This document shows positions 8,127 through 17,254 of a DNA stretch of 64,000 nucleotides, one piece after another. Origin of the DNA: CAWBXL01 sp963837365 (GTDB lineage: Bacteria > Acidobacteriota > Terriglobia > Terriglobales > Acidobacteriaceae); the NCBI GenBank assembly GCA_963837365.1, contig CAWIMW010000001.1, positions 1,116,001 to 1,180,000 of the forward strand. Reading direction: 5' to 3'. The translations under genes were made by a program, and so were the position numbers. Positions within the stretch are counted from its first letter, which is position 1, and each line of letters opens with the position of its first letter. The notes below the pieces were generated by a model, which made no database searches, was not told the origin of the DNA, and saw nothing but the letters and a program-made list of their open reading frames with translations.

Positions 8127-9686
8127 GTGAGCACAGAGACCAGGTTACCCGCCCCCACTTCGGCCAGCGATTGGGAAATCCATTCCCATCAAGATAAAGA
8201 GTTAGTTAAGGGTCTCGGCCTGACCAGCGCTACCACGCTGGTCATGGGGTCGATGATTGGCTCCGGGATTTTTATTGTGTCAGCGGAGATTGCGCGAGAG
8301 GTGCAGTCTCCAGCCCTGTTGATTGGCGCATGGGTGGTTACGGGGATCATGACCATCATCGCCGCGCTGAGCTATGGCGAGCTTGCCGCCATGATGCCAC
8401 GGGCCGGCGGTCAGTACGTCTATTTGCGTGAAGCCCTGGGACCGCTCTGGGGATTTCTTTATGGCTGGACTTTATTTCTAGTCATCCAAACCGGCACCGT
8501 CGCCGCCGTTGGCGTGGCCTTCGGTAAGTTCCTTGGTATTTTCTATCCCTCCATTTCCTCGTCGCGCTGGATTGTGCATCTTTGGAAAGTACCGCCGATT
8601 CACCTTGGCCCCATGACGCTGGGAAACATGGATGTGGGGCTGAATACCCAGAATTTAGTGGGCATCATCGTTGTGGTTCTGCTATCGCTGGTTAATATTT
8701 TCGGGGTCAAGACAGGCGCACTGATTCAGAACATCTTCACCATCGCAAAAGCTTCGGCTTTGTTTGGATTCGTGCTGGTAGCTTTGTTCGTAGGGCGCAA
8801 CGTGTATGCGCTGCGAGCAAATTTTGGGCAAAATTTCTGGTTCAACGCCAACTTGGGCAACCTGCATGACATCGGCGGAGGAGTGTTGGTCGGAACCTTG
8901 ACCGTGCTGGCGGTGGCGCAGGTGGGCTCGTTGTTTTCCGCCGACGCCTGGAACAACGTTACCTTCACCGCGGGGGAAGTAAAAAATCCCAGCCGCAACC
9001 TGCCGCTTGCGCTGGCATTGGGCACCGGCATCGTCATCTCTCTGTACATCGCCTGCAATTTTATTTACCTCAATACGTTGCCTTTGGTCGGGAGCCCGCA
9101 AGGCACGACCATTCTTGAGCGGGGAATTCAATACGCGGCGGAAGATAGAGTCGGCACTGCGGTGATGGCGCAAATGTTCAGTACGACCGGCGGCAAGCTG
9201 ATGGCAATTGCCATACTGATCTCCACTTTCGGTTGCTGTAACGGGATGTTGCTGGCGGGGGCGCGCGTGTATTACGCGATGGCCAAAGACGGCCTATTCT
9301 TTCGCAAGGTAGCCACCCTGCACCCCAGGTATAAAACGCCGGTAGTTTCGCTGATGCTCCAGATGGTCTGGACCTGCGTGCTTTGTGTTTCGGGAAGCTA
9401 CGGGCAGTTGCTGGACTATATCGTGTTTGCCGTGCTGGTGTTTTATATCCTCACGATTCTGGCGATCTTTGTGCTGCGCCGGACGCATCCTACGGCGGAA
9501 CGGCCATACAAGGCGTTTGGTTATCCGGTACTGCCCGCGATCTATATTGTGATGGCGTTGTTCATTGATGTCGTACTATTGCGATACAAACCGCAGTACA
9601 CGTGGCCGGGGTTGATTATCGTATTGCTGGGAATTCCTGTGTATTACCTGTGGTTGCGGCGATCCAGCGCTGTGAGTGCAGCATAA
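8127..9686 (+). CDS. APC superfamily amino-acid permease
   Basis: Inner-membrane amino-acid transporter of 519 residues with about 12-13 hydrophobic helices. The first helix carries the APC signature GSMIGSGIFIVSAEI, and helix 3 follows the conserved MMPRAGGQYVYLREA. The GTG start at 8127 is preceded by 64 bp from thiE. Substrate cannot be told from sequence. A related permease follows 19 bp downstream, so the two are probably cotranscribed. Confidence 0.9.
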   Translation: MSTETRLPAPTSASDWEIHSHQDKELVKGLGLTSATTLVMGSMIGSGIFIVSAEIAREVQSPALLIGAWVVTGIMTIIAALSYGELAAMMPRAGGQYVYLREALGPLWGFLYGWTLFLVIQTGTVAAVGVAFGKFLGIFYPSISSSRWIVHLWKVPPIHLGPMTLGNMDVGLNTQNLVGIIVVVLLSLVNIFGVKTGALIQNIFTIAKASALFGFVLVALFVGRNVYALRANFGQNFWFNANLGNLHDIGGGVLVGTLTVLAVAQVGSLFSADAWNNVTFTAGEVKNPSRNLPLALALGTGIVISLYIACNFIYLNTLPLVGSPQGTTILERGIQYAAEDRVGTAVMAQMFSTTGGKLMAIAILISTFGCCNGMLLAGARVYYAMAKDGLFFRKVATLHPRYKTPVVSLMLQMVWTCVLCVSGSYGQLLDYIVFAVLVFYILTILAIFVLRRTHPTAERPYKAFGYPVLPAIYIVMALFIDVVLLRYKPQYTWPGLIIVLLGIPVYYLWLRRSSAVSAA

Positions 9687-9705
9687 TCCTTCGAGGGAGC
9701 AAAGC

Positions 9706-11325
9706 ATGCCAAATATCTGGGCAAAAAAGCCGCTGGGAATGTTGCTGGCGGAGTCCAAAGAGACGGGTGAGCACACGCTGCGTCGGACCCTGGGGCCTTT
9801 TCAACTGACGGCACTGGGAGTGGGCGCGATTATTGGCGCGGGAATTTTTGTGCTTTCCGGGTTAGGAGCACACTACGCCGGGCCTGGATTGATGCTCTCC
9901 TTCGTTTTGTCGGGTCTGGGATGCGCATTTGCCGGACTTTGCTATGCGGAGTTTGCCGCCATGATTCCCCTGGCCGGCAGCGCTTACACCTACGCCTATG
10001 CAACTCTGGGCGAGTTGTTTGCGTGGATCATCGGCTGGGATTTGACTCTCGAATATGCCATGGGCGCCAGCACGGTTTCTTCGGGCTGGTCGAACCACTT
10101 CATTGAATTGCTGGAAATGTTGCACATCCGCATGCCGCTTTGGCTGGCGTACGACCACTGGACTGGAATTAGGATTGCCGAAAAGGTTATCGCTCGCGAC
10201 ATGGCACACGCGGCCGATCCATCTTTGGTGCCGGGCACGCAAGCCTTCCTCGATAAGATGACCACTATCTTGGTTGCGCATCCTCCAGAGATGGTGCAGA
10301 GGGCCCACGACTTGCTGGCGGCGCCGATTTTGTTTGGCCATGAGTTTGGGTTTAACCTTCCGGCATTCGTCATCGCACTTTTGATTACGGTTATTCTGGC
10401 TATCGGGATCAAAGAAAGCGCCCGGTTTAACGCCACCATCGTCGTCATCAAAGTAGCGGTGGTGTTGTTTGTGATCGCTCTTGGATTTAAGTATGTGTCC
10501 CACAGCAACTGGGGTTCAGACTGGTCAACCTTCGCGCCCTACGGATTTTCGGGTATAGGCGCAGGCGCCGCATACATATTTTTTGCTTATATCGGATTTG
10601 ACGCAGTATCCACCACGGCACAGGAAGCCAAAAATCCACAACGCGATTTACCGATTGGCATCATTGCATCTCTTTGTGTCTGCACAGTTCTATATATTCT
10701 GGTTGCGGCGGTGCTCACCGGCATGGTGCCCTGGCAAGAAGTCAATATTGAAGCTCCCCTGGCTCGGGCATTCCTGGACCGCGGCCTAGTCGGTGCTTCG
10801 CATATCATCACCATTGGCGCTCTGGCAGGGCTGACCAGCGTCATGCTGGTGATGCTGCTTGGCCAGACTCGCGTCCTCTATGCCATGGCGAATGACGGAT
10901 TGTTGCCCAAGAAATTTTTCGCAGCCATTCATCCCAAGTGGCGGACGCCGTGGAAGAACACTTTTCTGGTAGGGTTGCTGGCCGCGATCGTGGGTAGCGT
11001 GACCCCGATTGATGACATCGGCAAGATGGTAAATATCGGTACGCTGCTTGCCTTTGTGATCGTGTGCATTGCGGTATTGGTGCTGCGGAATACCAATCCG
11101 GACCAACCTCGTCCATTCCGCACGCCTTGGGTGCCGGTCATTCCAATCCTGGGAATAATCTTTAACGGCTACATGATGTACAAGCTAGGCTGGATCAATT
11201 GGGCCCGGCTGATCATTTGGCTGATCATTGGGCTGGTGGTGTACTTCACTTATAGCCGCCATCACAGCCGGGTGCAGGCCATGGCTGCGGGAAAGTCAGA
11301 CCCGGCCTCCCATATGGCTGACTAG
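9706..11325 (+). CDS. APC superfamily cationic amino-acid transporter-like permease
   Basis: A 539-residue permease resembling the cationic amino-acid transporter branch: TLGPFQLTALGVGAIIGAGI at the start of TM1 and IPLAGSAYTYAYATLGE at TM3. I chose the ATG at 9706, preceded by GAGGGAG, over the upstream GTG at 9676 that overlaps the previous gene. About 60 hydrophilic residues between TM4 and TM5 (around IAEKVIARDMAHAADPSL) are longer than usual and include a helix-rich loop. It ends before a clear terminator, closing the permease pair. Substrate is unknown. Confidence 0.9.
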   Translation: MPNIWAKKPLGMLLAESKETGEHTLRRTLGPFQLTALGVGAIIGAGIFVLSGLGAHYAGPGLMLSFVLSGLGCAFAGLCYAEFAAMIPLAGSAYTYAYATLGELFAWIIGWDLTLEYAMGASTVSSGWSNHFIELLEMLHIRMPLWLAYDHWTGIRIAEKVIARDMAHAADPSLVPGTQAFLDKMTTILVAHPPEMVQRAHDLLAAPILFGHEFGFNLPAFVIALLITVILAIGIKESARFNATIVVIKVAVVLFVIALGFKYVSHSNWGSDWSTFAPYGFSGIGAGAAYIFFAYIGFDAVSTTAQEAKNPQRDLPIGIIASLCVCTVLYILVAAVLTGMVPWQEVNIEAPLARAFLDRGLVGASHIITIGALAGLTSVMLVMLLGQTRVLYAMANDGLLPKKFFAAIHPKWRTPWKNTFLVGLLAAIVGSVTPIDDIGKMVNIGTLLAFVIVCIAVLVLRNTNPDQPRPFRTPWVPVIPILGIIFNGYMMYKLGWINWARLIIWLIIGLVVYFTYSRHHSRVQAMAAGKSDPASHMAD

Positions 11326-11343
11326 GCTAAACCGAAAACTTTG

Positions 11344-11377
11344 GCCCTCCGCACATACACGGAGGGCTTTTTTGTTT
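11344..11377 (+). terminator. Rho-independent terminator after the permease pair
   Basis: GCCCTCCG (11344-11351) pairs perfectly with CGGAGGGC (11360-11367), with an 8-base loop and a run of T residues after it. It starts 18 bases after the permease stop codon. Confidence 0.92.
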
Positions 11378-11391
11378 TATAGTCTAAAACC

Positions 11392-11445
11392 GGTCGTTGG
11401 TCTTTGCTCGTTAGTCTTTTGGCCAAAGACCAAAGACCAACGACC
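11392..11445 (+). repeat. Long inverted repeat next to the potassium-channel start
   Basis: A perfect 15-bp stem, GGTCGTTGGTCTTTG (11392-11406) with CAAAGACCAACGACC (11431-11445), contains a smaller inner stem GTCTTT/AAAGAC. The outer arm ends two bases before the ATG at 11448, so there is no room for a normal ribosome binding site outside the hairpin. Similar GGTCTTTGG stretches are, as I recall, common in acidobacterial intergenic DNA, so it may be a mobile or vestigial element rather than a regulator. Confidence 0.7.
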
Positions 11446-11447
11446 AA

Positions 11448-12458
11448 ATGCGTGCCTTTCACTACCTTCGTCTAATTGGACTCGCGCTGGTCACGCTATT
11501 GTTTGTCGGCACAGCCGGGTTCCATTTCATCGAAGGCTGGACTTGGTTTGATGGCCTCTATATGGCCATCACGACGTTCACCACCATCGGCTATCAGGAA
11601 GTGCATCCGCTCTCCCACACGGGGAGAGTCTTCAATATTGGTTTGATCATTGCCGGGGTATCGCTGGTCTTTCTGGGCATCGGGGCGTTGACCCAGGCTT
11701 TGCTAGAATTCGAGCTGCGGAACTTCTTTGGAAGGCGGAAAATGGAGCGCGAAATCGGCCGGCTTTCCGGCCACTACATCATCTGCGGGATCGGGCGGGT
11801 GGGGCGGAGCGCGGCCCGCGAGATGGCGCGCAATGGCGCATCTTTTATTCTGATTGATCAGAGCGACGCCAAGGTGACGCAGCACCAACACGACTGGCTG
11901 GTGCTGGTCGGTGATGCCACCCAAGAACAGACCCTGCGACAGGCGCAGATTGAACGGGCGCGTGGAGTGGTCGTCGCAACCACCACCGATGCCACCAATT
12001 TGTATATCGTATTGACGGCCCGCGAACTGAATCCCAAACTCACAATCATTGCCCGCGCCAGCGATGAAGACGCGGAAAAGCGCTTGCTCAAGGCAGGAGC
12101 TGACTCTGTAGTCTCGCCTTATCGCTTTGCCGGGCAGCGGATTGCTCAGTCGTTTCTGCGCCCGCATGTAGTCAGCTTTCTTGATACGGCTACCACCCAC
12201 CTCGGCATGGACCTTGAAATCGGAGAAGTCATGGTGAGTGGGGATTCCGCGCTGGCCGGGAAGACGATTGAGGCTTCCCGTATCCGGCAACATTCCGGCG
12301 CAATCGTACTGGCGATCAAGCGTCCGCAGGGGATGCAGTTCAATCCGGCATCGGAAGATCGGATTGATCCCGGCGATTGTCTGATCGCCATGGGACAGCC
12401 CGCGCAGCTGCGGCAACTGGAACATCTGGCGAGCGCATCTGTAACCAATCATCCATGA
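11448..12458 (+). CDS. Two-TM potassium channel with cytoplasmic RCK domain
   Basis: A 336-residue ion channel or channel-like protein. It has two membrane helices around a pore loop with the filter TTFTTIGYQE, a GYQ variant of the TxGYG potassium filter. An RCK/TrkA-N Rossmann domain (YIICGIGRVGRSAAREM) binds nucleotide, and a TrkA-C domain follows. Such channels gate potassium flux across the inner membrane. The start at 11448 directly follows a hairpin and has no Shine-Dalgarno, so translation may be leaderless. The stop overlaps the ATG of nnr by four bases (ATGA), suggesting coupling. Confidence 0.88.
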   Translation: MRAFHYLRLIGLALVTLLFVGTAGFHFIEGWTWFDGLYMAITTFTTIGYQEVHPLSHTGRVFNIGLIIAGVSLVFLGIGALTQALLEFELRNFFGRRKMEREIGRLSGHYIICGIGRVGRSAAREMARNGASFILIDQSDAKVTQHQHDWLVLVGDATQEQTLRQAQIERARGVVVATTTDATNLYIVLTARELNPKLTIIARASDEDAEKRLLKAGADSVVSPYRFAGQRIAQSFLRPHVVSFLDTATTHLGMDLEIGEVMVSGDSALAGKTIEASRIRQHSGAIVLAIKRPQGMQFNPASEDRIDPGDCLIAMGQPAQLRQLEHLASASVTNHP

Positions 12459-14026
12459 AAATAGTGACCGCAGCGGAAATGCGCGAGATTGACCGGGTTA
12501 CCAGCGAGCGGTTCGGTGTGCCTTCCACCACTCTGATGGAAAATGCCGGGGAGTCGGTGGCGGTGTTTGTGATTTCCCGGTTTCCCGCGGTCCACAGCGT
12601 CGGGGTGATTTGCGGCAAGGGGAACAATGGTGGCGACGGCTTTGTCGCCGCGCGGAAGCTGCATGATGCCGGGAAAGATGTTCAGGTGTTGCTGCTGGCT
12701 GATCCTTCGGAATTGAAGGGCGATGCGGCGGAGATGTACAAGCAGCTGGCTAACGCCGTGATCGTGAAATCGCCCGAAGAACTCGACCGCGAGCCTGCGC
12801 GCTCGGTCTTCGAGTGCAAGCTCCTGATTGACGCGATTCTCGGGACTGGCTTCAAGCCTCCGGTGACCGGGCTTTATGCGCAGGCTATTGCGCGGGTGAA
12901 CACCAGCTCTTCGCTTGTGGTTGCGGTTGATATCCCCTCCGGCGCGGATGCGGATTCCCTCGAAGAACAGACTGGGACAATTGTGCGTGCGAATGCGGTG
13001 GTGACGTTTACTGCGCCCCGTCCGGCGCATGCGTTTGGCGGGTCGACGTGGGGGACGGTGCTTGTCTCACCGATTGGTTCTCCGCCGCAGGCGATTGTTT
13101 CCAAGGAAAAGATCAACTTGATTTCCGCTGGTGATATCGCGCCTTTAGTCGCACCTCGCGCAGTATCAGCCAACAAGGGAAGCTTTGGGCATGTATTGGT
13201 GATCGGTGGTTCGGTCGGCAAGGCGGGAGCGGTGGCCATGGCGGGAATGGCGGCCCTGCGGGCTGGGGCTGGACTGTCTACAGTGGCGACGCCAAAATCT
13301 GTGCTGCCTACGGTGGCTGGCTTCCATCCTGAGGTGATGACCGAGGCACTGGAGGAAACCGAGATTGGCAGCGTTTCCAAGCGCGCCTTGAGCTATGGGC
13401 ACGTGGATGCCATTGTCAAAGGCAAGACGGTCTTGGCCGTAGGGCCGGGAATTTCGCGTCACAAAGAGACGGTCGAGTTCGTGCGATCTGCGGTGAAGAA
13501 ATTTACTGCGCCCACGGTCCTGGATGCGGATGGGCTGAACGCTTTTGAGGGTCATGGCGATGAACTGGACGGGAAAGATCGTACTTTGGTGATTACTCCG
13601 CATCCTGGGGAGATGGCGCGATTGCTGGGGACGACCGTCGCTGCGGTCCAGCAGGACCGAATCAACGTTGCCCGCAAGTTTGCGGTTGAGCATCAGTTGA
13701 TTGTGGTTCTCAAAGGCCATCGCACCCTGGTGGCCGCTCCCGACGGGGAGGTTTGGGTCAACGTTACCGGAAATCCAGGGATGGCTACCGGGGGTACGGG
13801 TGACATTCTCACTGGAATGGCTGCGGGGCTCATGGCGCAAAATCCGCAAAACATTTTACAAGCCGTGATGGCAGCGGTTTATCTCCACGGGCTTGCCGGC
13901 GACGCTGCCCGTGAGGCGATGGGAGAGCATTCCTTGACTGCCACTGATCTGCTGCGTACCTTACCGGAAGCGTTTCGCCACGCCCGAAAAGCGGCTGAAA
14001 GTTCCACTGTGGAGTGGGGCGATTAG
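12455..14026 (+). CDS. nnr: Bifunctional NAD(P)HX epimerase/dehydratase
   Basis: Repairs hydrated NAD(P)H. The N-terminal YjeF_N domain (about 1-215) epimerises NAD(P)HX and contains MREIDRVTSERFGVPSTTLM and GKGNNGGDGFVAARKL. The C-terminal ribokinase-like domain performs ADP- or ATP-dependent dehydration, with VLDADGLNAF, TPHPGEMARLLG and GGTGDILTGM. With 523 residues it is the usual fused form. The ATG at 12455 overlaps the channel stop; the frame is open further upstream but that part lies within the channel gene. Confidence 0.96.
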   Translation: MKIVTAAEMREIDRVTSERFGVPSTTLMENAGESVAVFVISRFPAVHSVGVICGKGNNGGDGFVAARKLHDAGKDVQVLLLADPSELKGDAAEMYKQLANAVIVKSPEELDREPARSVFECKLLIDAILGTGFKPPVTGLYAQAIARVNTSSSLVVAVDIPSGADADSLEEQTGTIVRANAVVTFTAPRPAHAFGGSTWGTVLVSPIGSPPQAIVSKEKINLISAGDIAPLVAPRAVSANKGSFGHVLVIGGSVGKAGAVAMAGMAALRAGAGLSTVATPKSVLPTVAGFHPEVMTEALEETEIGSVSKRALSYGHVDAIVKGKTVLAVGPGISRHKETVEFVRSAVKKFTAPTVLDADGLNAFEGHGDELDGKDRTLVITPHPGEMARLLGTTVAAVQQDRINVARKFAVEHQLIVVLKGHRTLVAAPDGEVWVNVTGNPGMATGGTGDILTGMAAGLMAQNPQNILQAVMAAVYLHGLAGDAAREAMGEHSLTATDLLRTLPEAFRHARKAAESSTVEWGD

Positions 14027-14183
14027 AGGTAAGAAAGGCGTATCGGTTACCCCAAATTGGAACTCGCTATCTTATTGATTTATAAAGAATTACCTGAAAC
14101 TGGACTCACGTTGCACGCGAATCCGTACAAAGTGCTTCCGTAACCTGTGCAGGGGGGCGGTGCGGTGCGATAGTGGGCTTGCT

Positions 14184-14576
14184 ATGACACACTTCCCCCA
14201 ACCGCACCCCACCAAACGCGCTCCGCGCGTCAGAGTTAACGGATCCATTCCCGCCGTCGTCATGTTGGAAGATGGACGACGCGCCAAAGCGAAACTTCAG
14301 ACCATATCAACTACCGGCGGATTGCTGCGGCTGGCCGGAGCGCTGGGGAAGGGCGACTTTGTTGAAGTTGCTTTTGCCACCAACACCGGCTCGGTTCGCG
14401 GCATGGCGGAGATGTTGAACCCGATTCCCTCGACTGACGGGGCAATGCAGTCGTTCCGGTTTATCGCCATGGGCGATGACGAGCATCGCGTGCTGCGCAC
14501 CATGGTAGACTCAGCCGGCGACCAGAGCATGCTGGGGTTGCGCTCCAGTTCCTGGGGTACGACGCACCGGGCGTAG
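14184..14576 (+). CDS. PilZ domain protein
   Basis: About 130 residues with a PilZ-type fold: PRVRVNGSIPAVV at the start, then the LQTISTTGGLLRLAGAL segment corresponding to the (D/N)xSxxG strand, in which the Asp/Asn is replaced (STTGG). PilZ proteins bind cyclic di-GMP, but the usual RxxxR motif is incomplete here (KRAPRVRVNG), so binding is uncertain. The ATG at 14184 is preferred over GTG 14160. It stands alone between nnr and tsaE. The pil genes at the left end are 12 kb away and not obviously linked. Confidence 0.75.
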   Translation: MTHFPQPHPTKRAPRVRVNGSIPAVVMLEDGRRAKAKLQTISTTGGLLRLAGALGKGDFVEVAFATNTGSVRGMAEMLNPIPSTDGAMQSFRFIAMGDDEHRVLRTMVDSAGDQSMLGLRSSSWGTTHRA

Positions 14577-14603
14577 GGTCGCTATACTGGTCTTCACGGC
14601 CAG

Positions 14604-15032
14604 ATGAGCGCGCGCGAATACACTACACATTCTCCTGAGGAAACCATCGCTTTGGGGCGCGAGCTGGCTTCGCTGCTTACGCCCCCCAAGCTCGTTTTAT
14701 TGCGCGGCGACCTTGGGGCAGGGAAGACTACTCTCGTCAAAGGAATTGCCGAAGCTTTCTCGGCTGCTTCCCAGGAAGATGTCACTAGTCCTACCTTTAC
14801 TTTGATTCATGAGTACCGCGGGCCTCGGGTCAAGCTCTACCACATTGATTTGTATCGGATCGATACCCAGCGTGAGTTGGATACGCTGGCGCTGGATGAT
14901 CTGATGGCGGAGGACAGTATTCTGCTGATCGAGTGGGGGGAGAAGTTTGCCCGGTTTGAGCGGGAGCGGGATGTGGAGATTGCGTTGGAGCGGGTGGGGG
15001 AGAATGAGCGGAGGGTACGGGTCAATGGCTAG
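14604..15032 (+). CDS. tsaE: tRNA threonylcarbamoyladenosine biosynthesis ATPase TsaE
   Basis: ATPase partner of TsaB-TsaD in making t6A at position 37 of ANN-decoding tRNAs. The 142 residues contain Walker A RGDLGAGKTTLVKG, switch segment VTSPTFTLIHEYRG and the helix HIDLYRIDTQRELDTLALDD, then ILLIEWGEKF. Length and motif order are typical. It starts 27 bp after the PilZ gene. Confidence 0.96.
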   Translation: MSAREYTTHSPEETIALGRELASLLTPPKLVLLRGDLGAGKTTLVKGIAEAFSAASQEDVTSPTFTLIHEYRGPRVKLYHIDLYRIDTQRELDTLALDDLMAEDSILLIEWGEKFARFERERDVEIALERVGENERRVRVNG

Positions 15033-15116
15033 AATCTTATCAATGCGTCGTTACTGTGCTAGTTTCGAAACAACACTGCCGTGGTCCTGGCTTCGTAACA
15101 GGTTAGCAGTCGCCGT

Positions 15117-16028
15117 TTAATCCGTGCGCGGTGTCGCGCTGGCCAGGGCGAGAATTGCTCCGGCAAACAGCAGCGTGTCCGCAAAGTAGTTGATCCCTTC
15201 AACCTTGACTGCGGTACTAGGGTCGGACAGCGAAACGATCAGCATAGGCCCGTAGATGCACAAGACCAGCAGCAGAATCCAGGTACCGAGATAAGTTGCC
15301 GCCATCCGCGTCTTCTTGGCCAGCAGAATGCTTGCTCCCGCGACCGCAAGAATTGCGCCCGTCAGATAGCCTATGAGCAAGCGCCCCGGAATCCAGGCGG
15401 GCGTCAGTTTTTGCAGTGGGACTCCGAGAGCTCCTTCTGGGTGCAGAAAGTGCACAACTCCAAAAAATATAGCTGCGATTGCGATCAACACGCGGCCCAT
15501 GGTGATGAGCCTGCTTCCGCCCTGCCCGCGGCCTTGCTCACGCAGGGCGTTTCCCGCAAGAATCCAGCCTCCGGCCCCAAATGCCATTTCACGGATGGTC
15601 AACGTCCATCCCAACCTGTCTCTTGGGCTGGCGAGAGATCCCGGGATGTCCAACATCGCCACAAAAAGAAACATCGCGATCCCGAACAGCAGGCCGGACC
15701 AGCGCACCTGAATTTTTGTGGCAATGCTCAAAGACGCAGCCAGTAGCGCGAAGCCGAAAAAGTACGCCCAAAACAACCGCCACGGCATATAGGAGGGCAC
15801 CATTGACATGAGGGATTCAGCGGCCGCAAGATGCAGGGCACCGAATATCGCCAAGGGGATGGCGAAACACAAATTGCTCAAGGCGACAATCTTGTCGAGG
15901 CCGCGGGCCCGCGGGATATCGGCCTTCGCAGCCCATAGAGCAATCAGGAAAAGCAGGATGCCGGCGCTGCACATCGAGGGCACTGTGGGAGAGAACTCCA
16001 AAAATATCGCGAGAATGGTTGTGTGCAT
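15117..16028 (-). CDS. DoxX-like integral membrane protein
   Basis: A membrane protein of about 303 residues with around eight hydrophobic helices. It seems to be an internal duplication: FGALHLAAAESLMSMVPSYM in the first half matches FGVVHFLHPEGALGVPLQKL and TPAWIPGRL in the second, each followed by a helix rich in Ala/Leu. The pattern of a short His/Pro loop then helix resembles the DoxX/DoxD-like group, whose role is poorly defined. The start is uncertain: ATG 16028 was used, and a GTG at 16082 would add 18 residues. Neither has a clear ribosome binding site. Confidence 0.6.
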   Translation of the reverse strand: MHTTILAIFLEFSPTVPSMCSAGILLFLIALWAAKADIPRARGLDKIVALSNLCFAIPLAIFGALHLAAAESLMSMVPSYMPWRLFWAYFFGFALLAASLSIATKIQVRWSGLLFGIAMFLFVAMLDIPGSLASPRDRLGWTLTIREMAFGAGGWILAGNALREQGRGQGGSRLITMGRVLIAIAAIFFGVVHFLHPEGALGVPLQKLTPAWIPGRLLIGYLTGAILAVAGASILLAKKTRMAATYLGTWILLLVLCIYGPMLIVSLSDPSTAVKVEGINYFADTLLFAGAILALASATPRTD

Positions 16029-16170
16029 GGGAAAGGCTGCTGGCCTCCGCCTCGTCGGAAGTATACCTCTGGAAAGGGACACCTCATTTTCGATGTTGGG
16101 CTATTGACCCGGTATTAGACTTCACACCGTAGTTGCGTGGAGGCAAAATCATGGCGAGTGGGACGGATGC

Positions 16171-16449
16171 GTGGATTCTATGGGCAATCGCACGCAGGGC
16201 GCGGAGTCCATGCGAACTGGGTGGCGCGGTTACTTTGCCATGTGCCCGGATTTTTGGATTCGAGTACAGAATTTATTGTCGGAAAAGAAAACCGTACTGG
16301 CTACGGGAGAAGCGGGAGGAACCATCGATGGCACAGCATGGCGGACGCCTGCGGCTTGGCAGGCTATGGTCAGCGGCGGGCGAGTTTCCGAATGGCGGGT
16401 ATTCACAGAGAACAAGCCGGTCTTTGAAATTCTAGCAAGGCGAAAGTGA
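16171..16449 (+). pseudogene. SnoaL/NTF2-like protein remnant, 5'-truncated
   Basis: The 92 residues beginning VDSMGNRTQGAESMRTGWRG and ending GGRVSEWRVFTENKPVFEIL match the C-terminal two thirds of SnoaL-like (NTF2 fold) small proteins. In that family about 40 further residues, including the first helix, precede the DSLGN-like strand. The upstream frame gives unrelated sequence back to a TGA at 16105, and no matching N-terminus appears in the other two frames. I therefore read it as a degraded gene. A short GTG-initiated protein is possible. Confidence 0.55.
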
Positions 16450-16568
16450 TAGCTCGGGAACGCGAAACGGGCAAACAGCGGCCAAATCTCAAGAGGTTGA
16501 AAGTTGGGCTTCCCACCCTCTGACGCAAAAGGTAATGGATGTCCCTTATTTCCCCCCTATTTTCCCGC

Positions 16569-17045
16569 TCAGCGGTCCGGACACCCAGAGTCCGAGTTCA
16601 GCTGTAGTACAAATTTATCATCGGCGTTTTTCTGCTCCCCAAACAAAAAGCCGCCACATTGCCCCTGGCGAAACACAATCGTAAAAGATTGCCCATCATC
16701 GAACGTGGCATAGCTGGTTACATTGCTCTCTGGCGTCGCCTGGACCGCAAATCCTTGCGCTCTCAAGCGGCTCGGCAAAACGGATTGAGCCAGGGTCGCA
16801 AAACTTTCGTTGCTGGGTTTTCGATAGACGAAAGCCAGACCGTTCTTTGCACGGGTGGGAGGAGTCACGTCATGAGAGAGTTGAGATTCAGGCACTCGTA
16901 ACAGCGGGCTCGACGGATAGCTGCCAATATACGTGAATCCATCAAAGAGCTTAGCAACGTCAACTTCGGGAGGTGTTGGTTGCCGGTTCCGACATGAGAT
17001 TCCGACACAGAGCGAAATCATCAGTATGACTCGAGTTTTCAACAT
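16569..17045 (-). CDS. Hypothetical lipoprotein
   Basis: A 158-residue protein starting MLKTRVILMISLCVGISCRN, a lipoprotein signal peptide with the lipobox VGISC. The ATG at 17045 has an excellent AAGGAGG upstream; the longer frame to 17096 is rejected. The mature part has no family I recognise. It contains one Cys pair near the end (QCGGFLF and SGCPDR) and a FATFDDGQSFTIVF-type beta segment. It probably sits on the periplasmic face of a membrane. It is monocistronic between the SnoaL remnant and fabI. Confidence 0.7.
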   Translation of the reverse strand: MLKTRVILMISLCVGISCRNRQPTPPEVDVAKLFDGFTYIGSYPSSPLLRVPESQLSHDVTPPTRAKNGLAFVYRKPSNESFATLAQSVLPSRLRAQGFAVQATPESNVTSYATFDDGQSFTIVFRQGQCGGFLFGEQKNADDKFVLQLNSDSGCPDR

Positions 17046-17201
17046 AGAACTTCCTCCTTGGTATCGAATCTTTAATGGTTCGGCGGGCTGGCCCAACTTT
17101 CAGTTTTGATTCTTCTGGCCCTCATCATAACTCTGCTGCCCCATCCCTTTGTGGTTGTTCAAAGTGTGGGGACCGGTGCGGCCAGCATCGCGCAGGCAAG
17201 T

Positions 17202-17245
17202 AGCAGATTCCTCCTCGTCGCTGCGCTCCTTATCGGAATGACAAA
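17202..17245 (+). repeat. Dispersed palindromic repeat, copy 1
   Basis: First of five copies of an element of about 45 bp with the consensus ends AGCAGATTCCTCCTCGTCG and TCGGAATGACAAAT around a variable GC-rich centre that can fold back. This copy lies 10 bp beyond the fabI stop codon. The other copies are at 19666, 21061, 36323 (inverted) and 36403. Confidence 0.85.
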
Positions 17246-17254
17246 TATAAAAAT

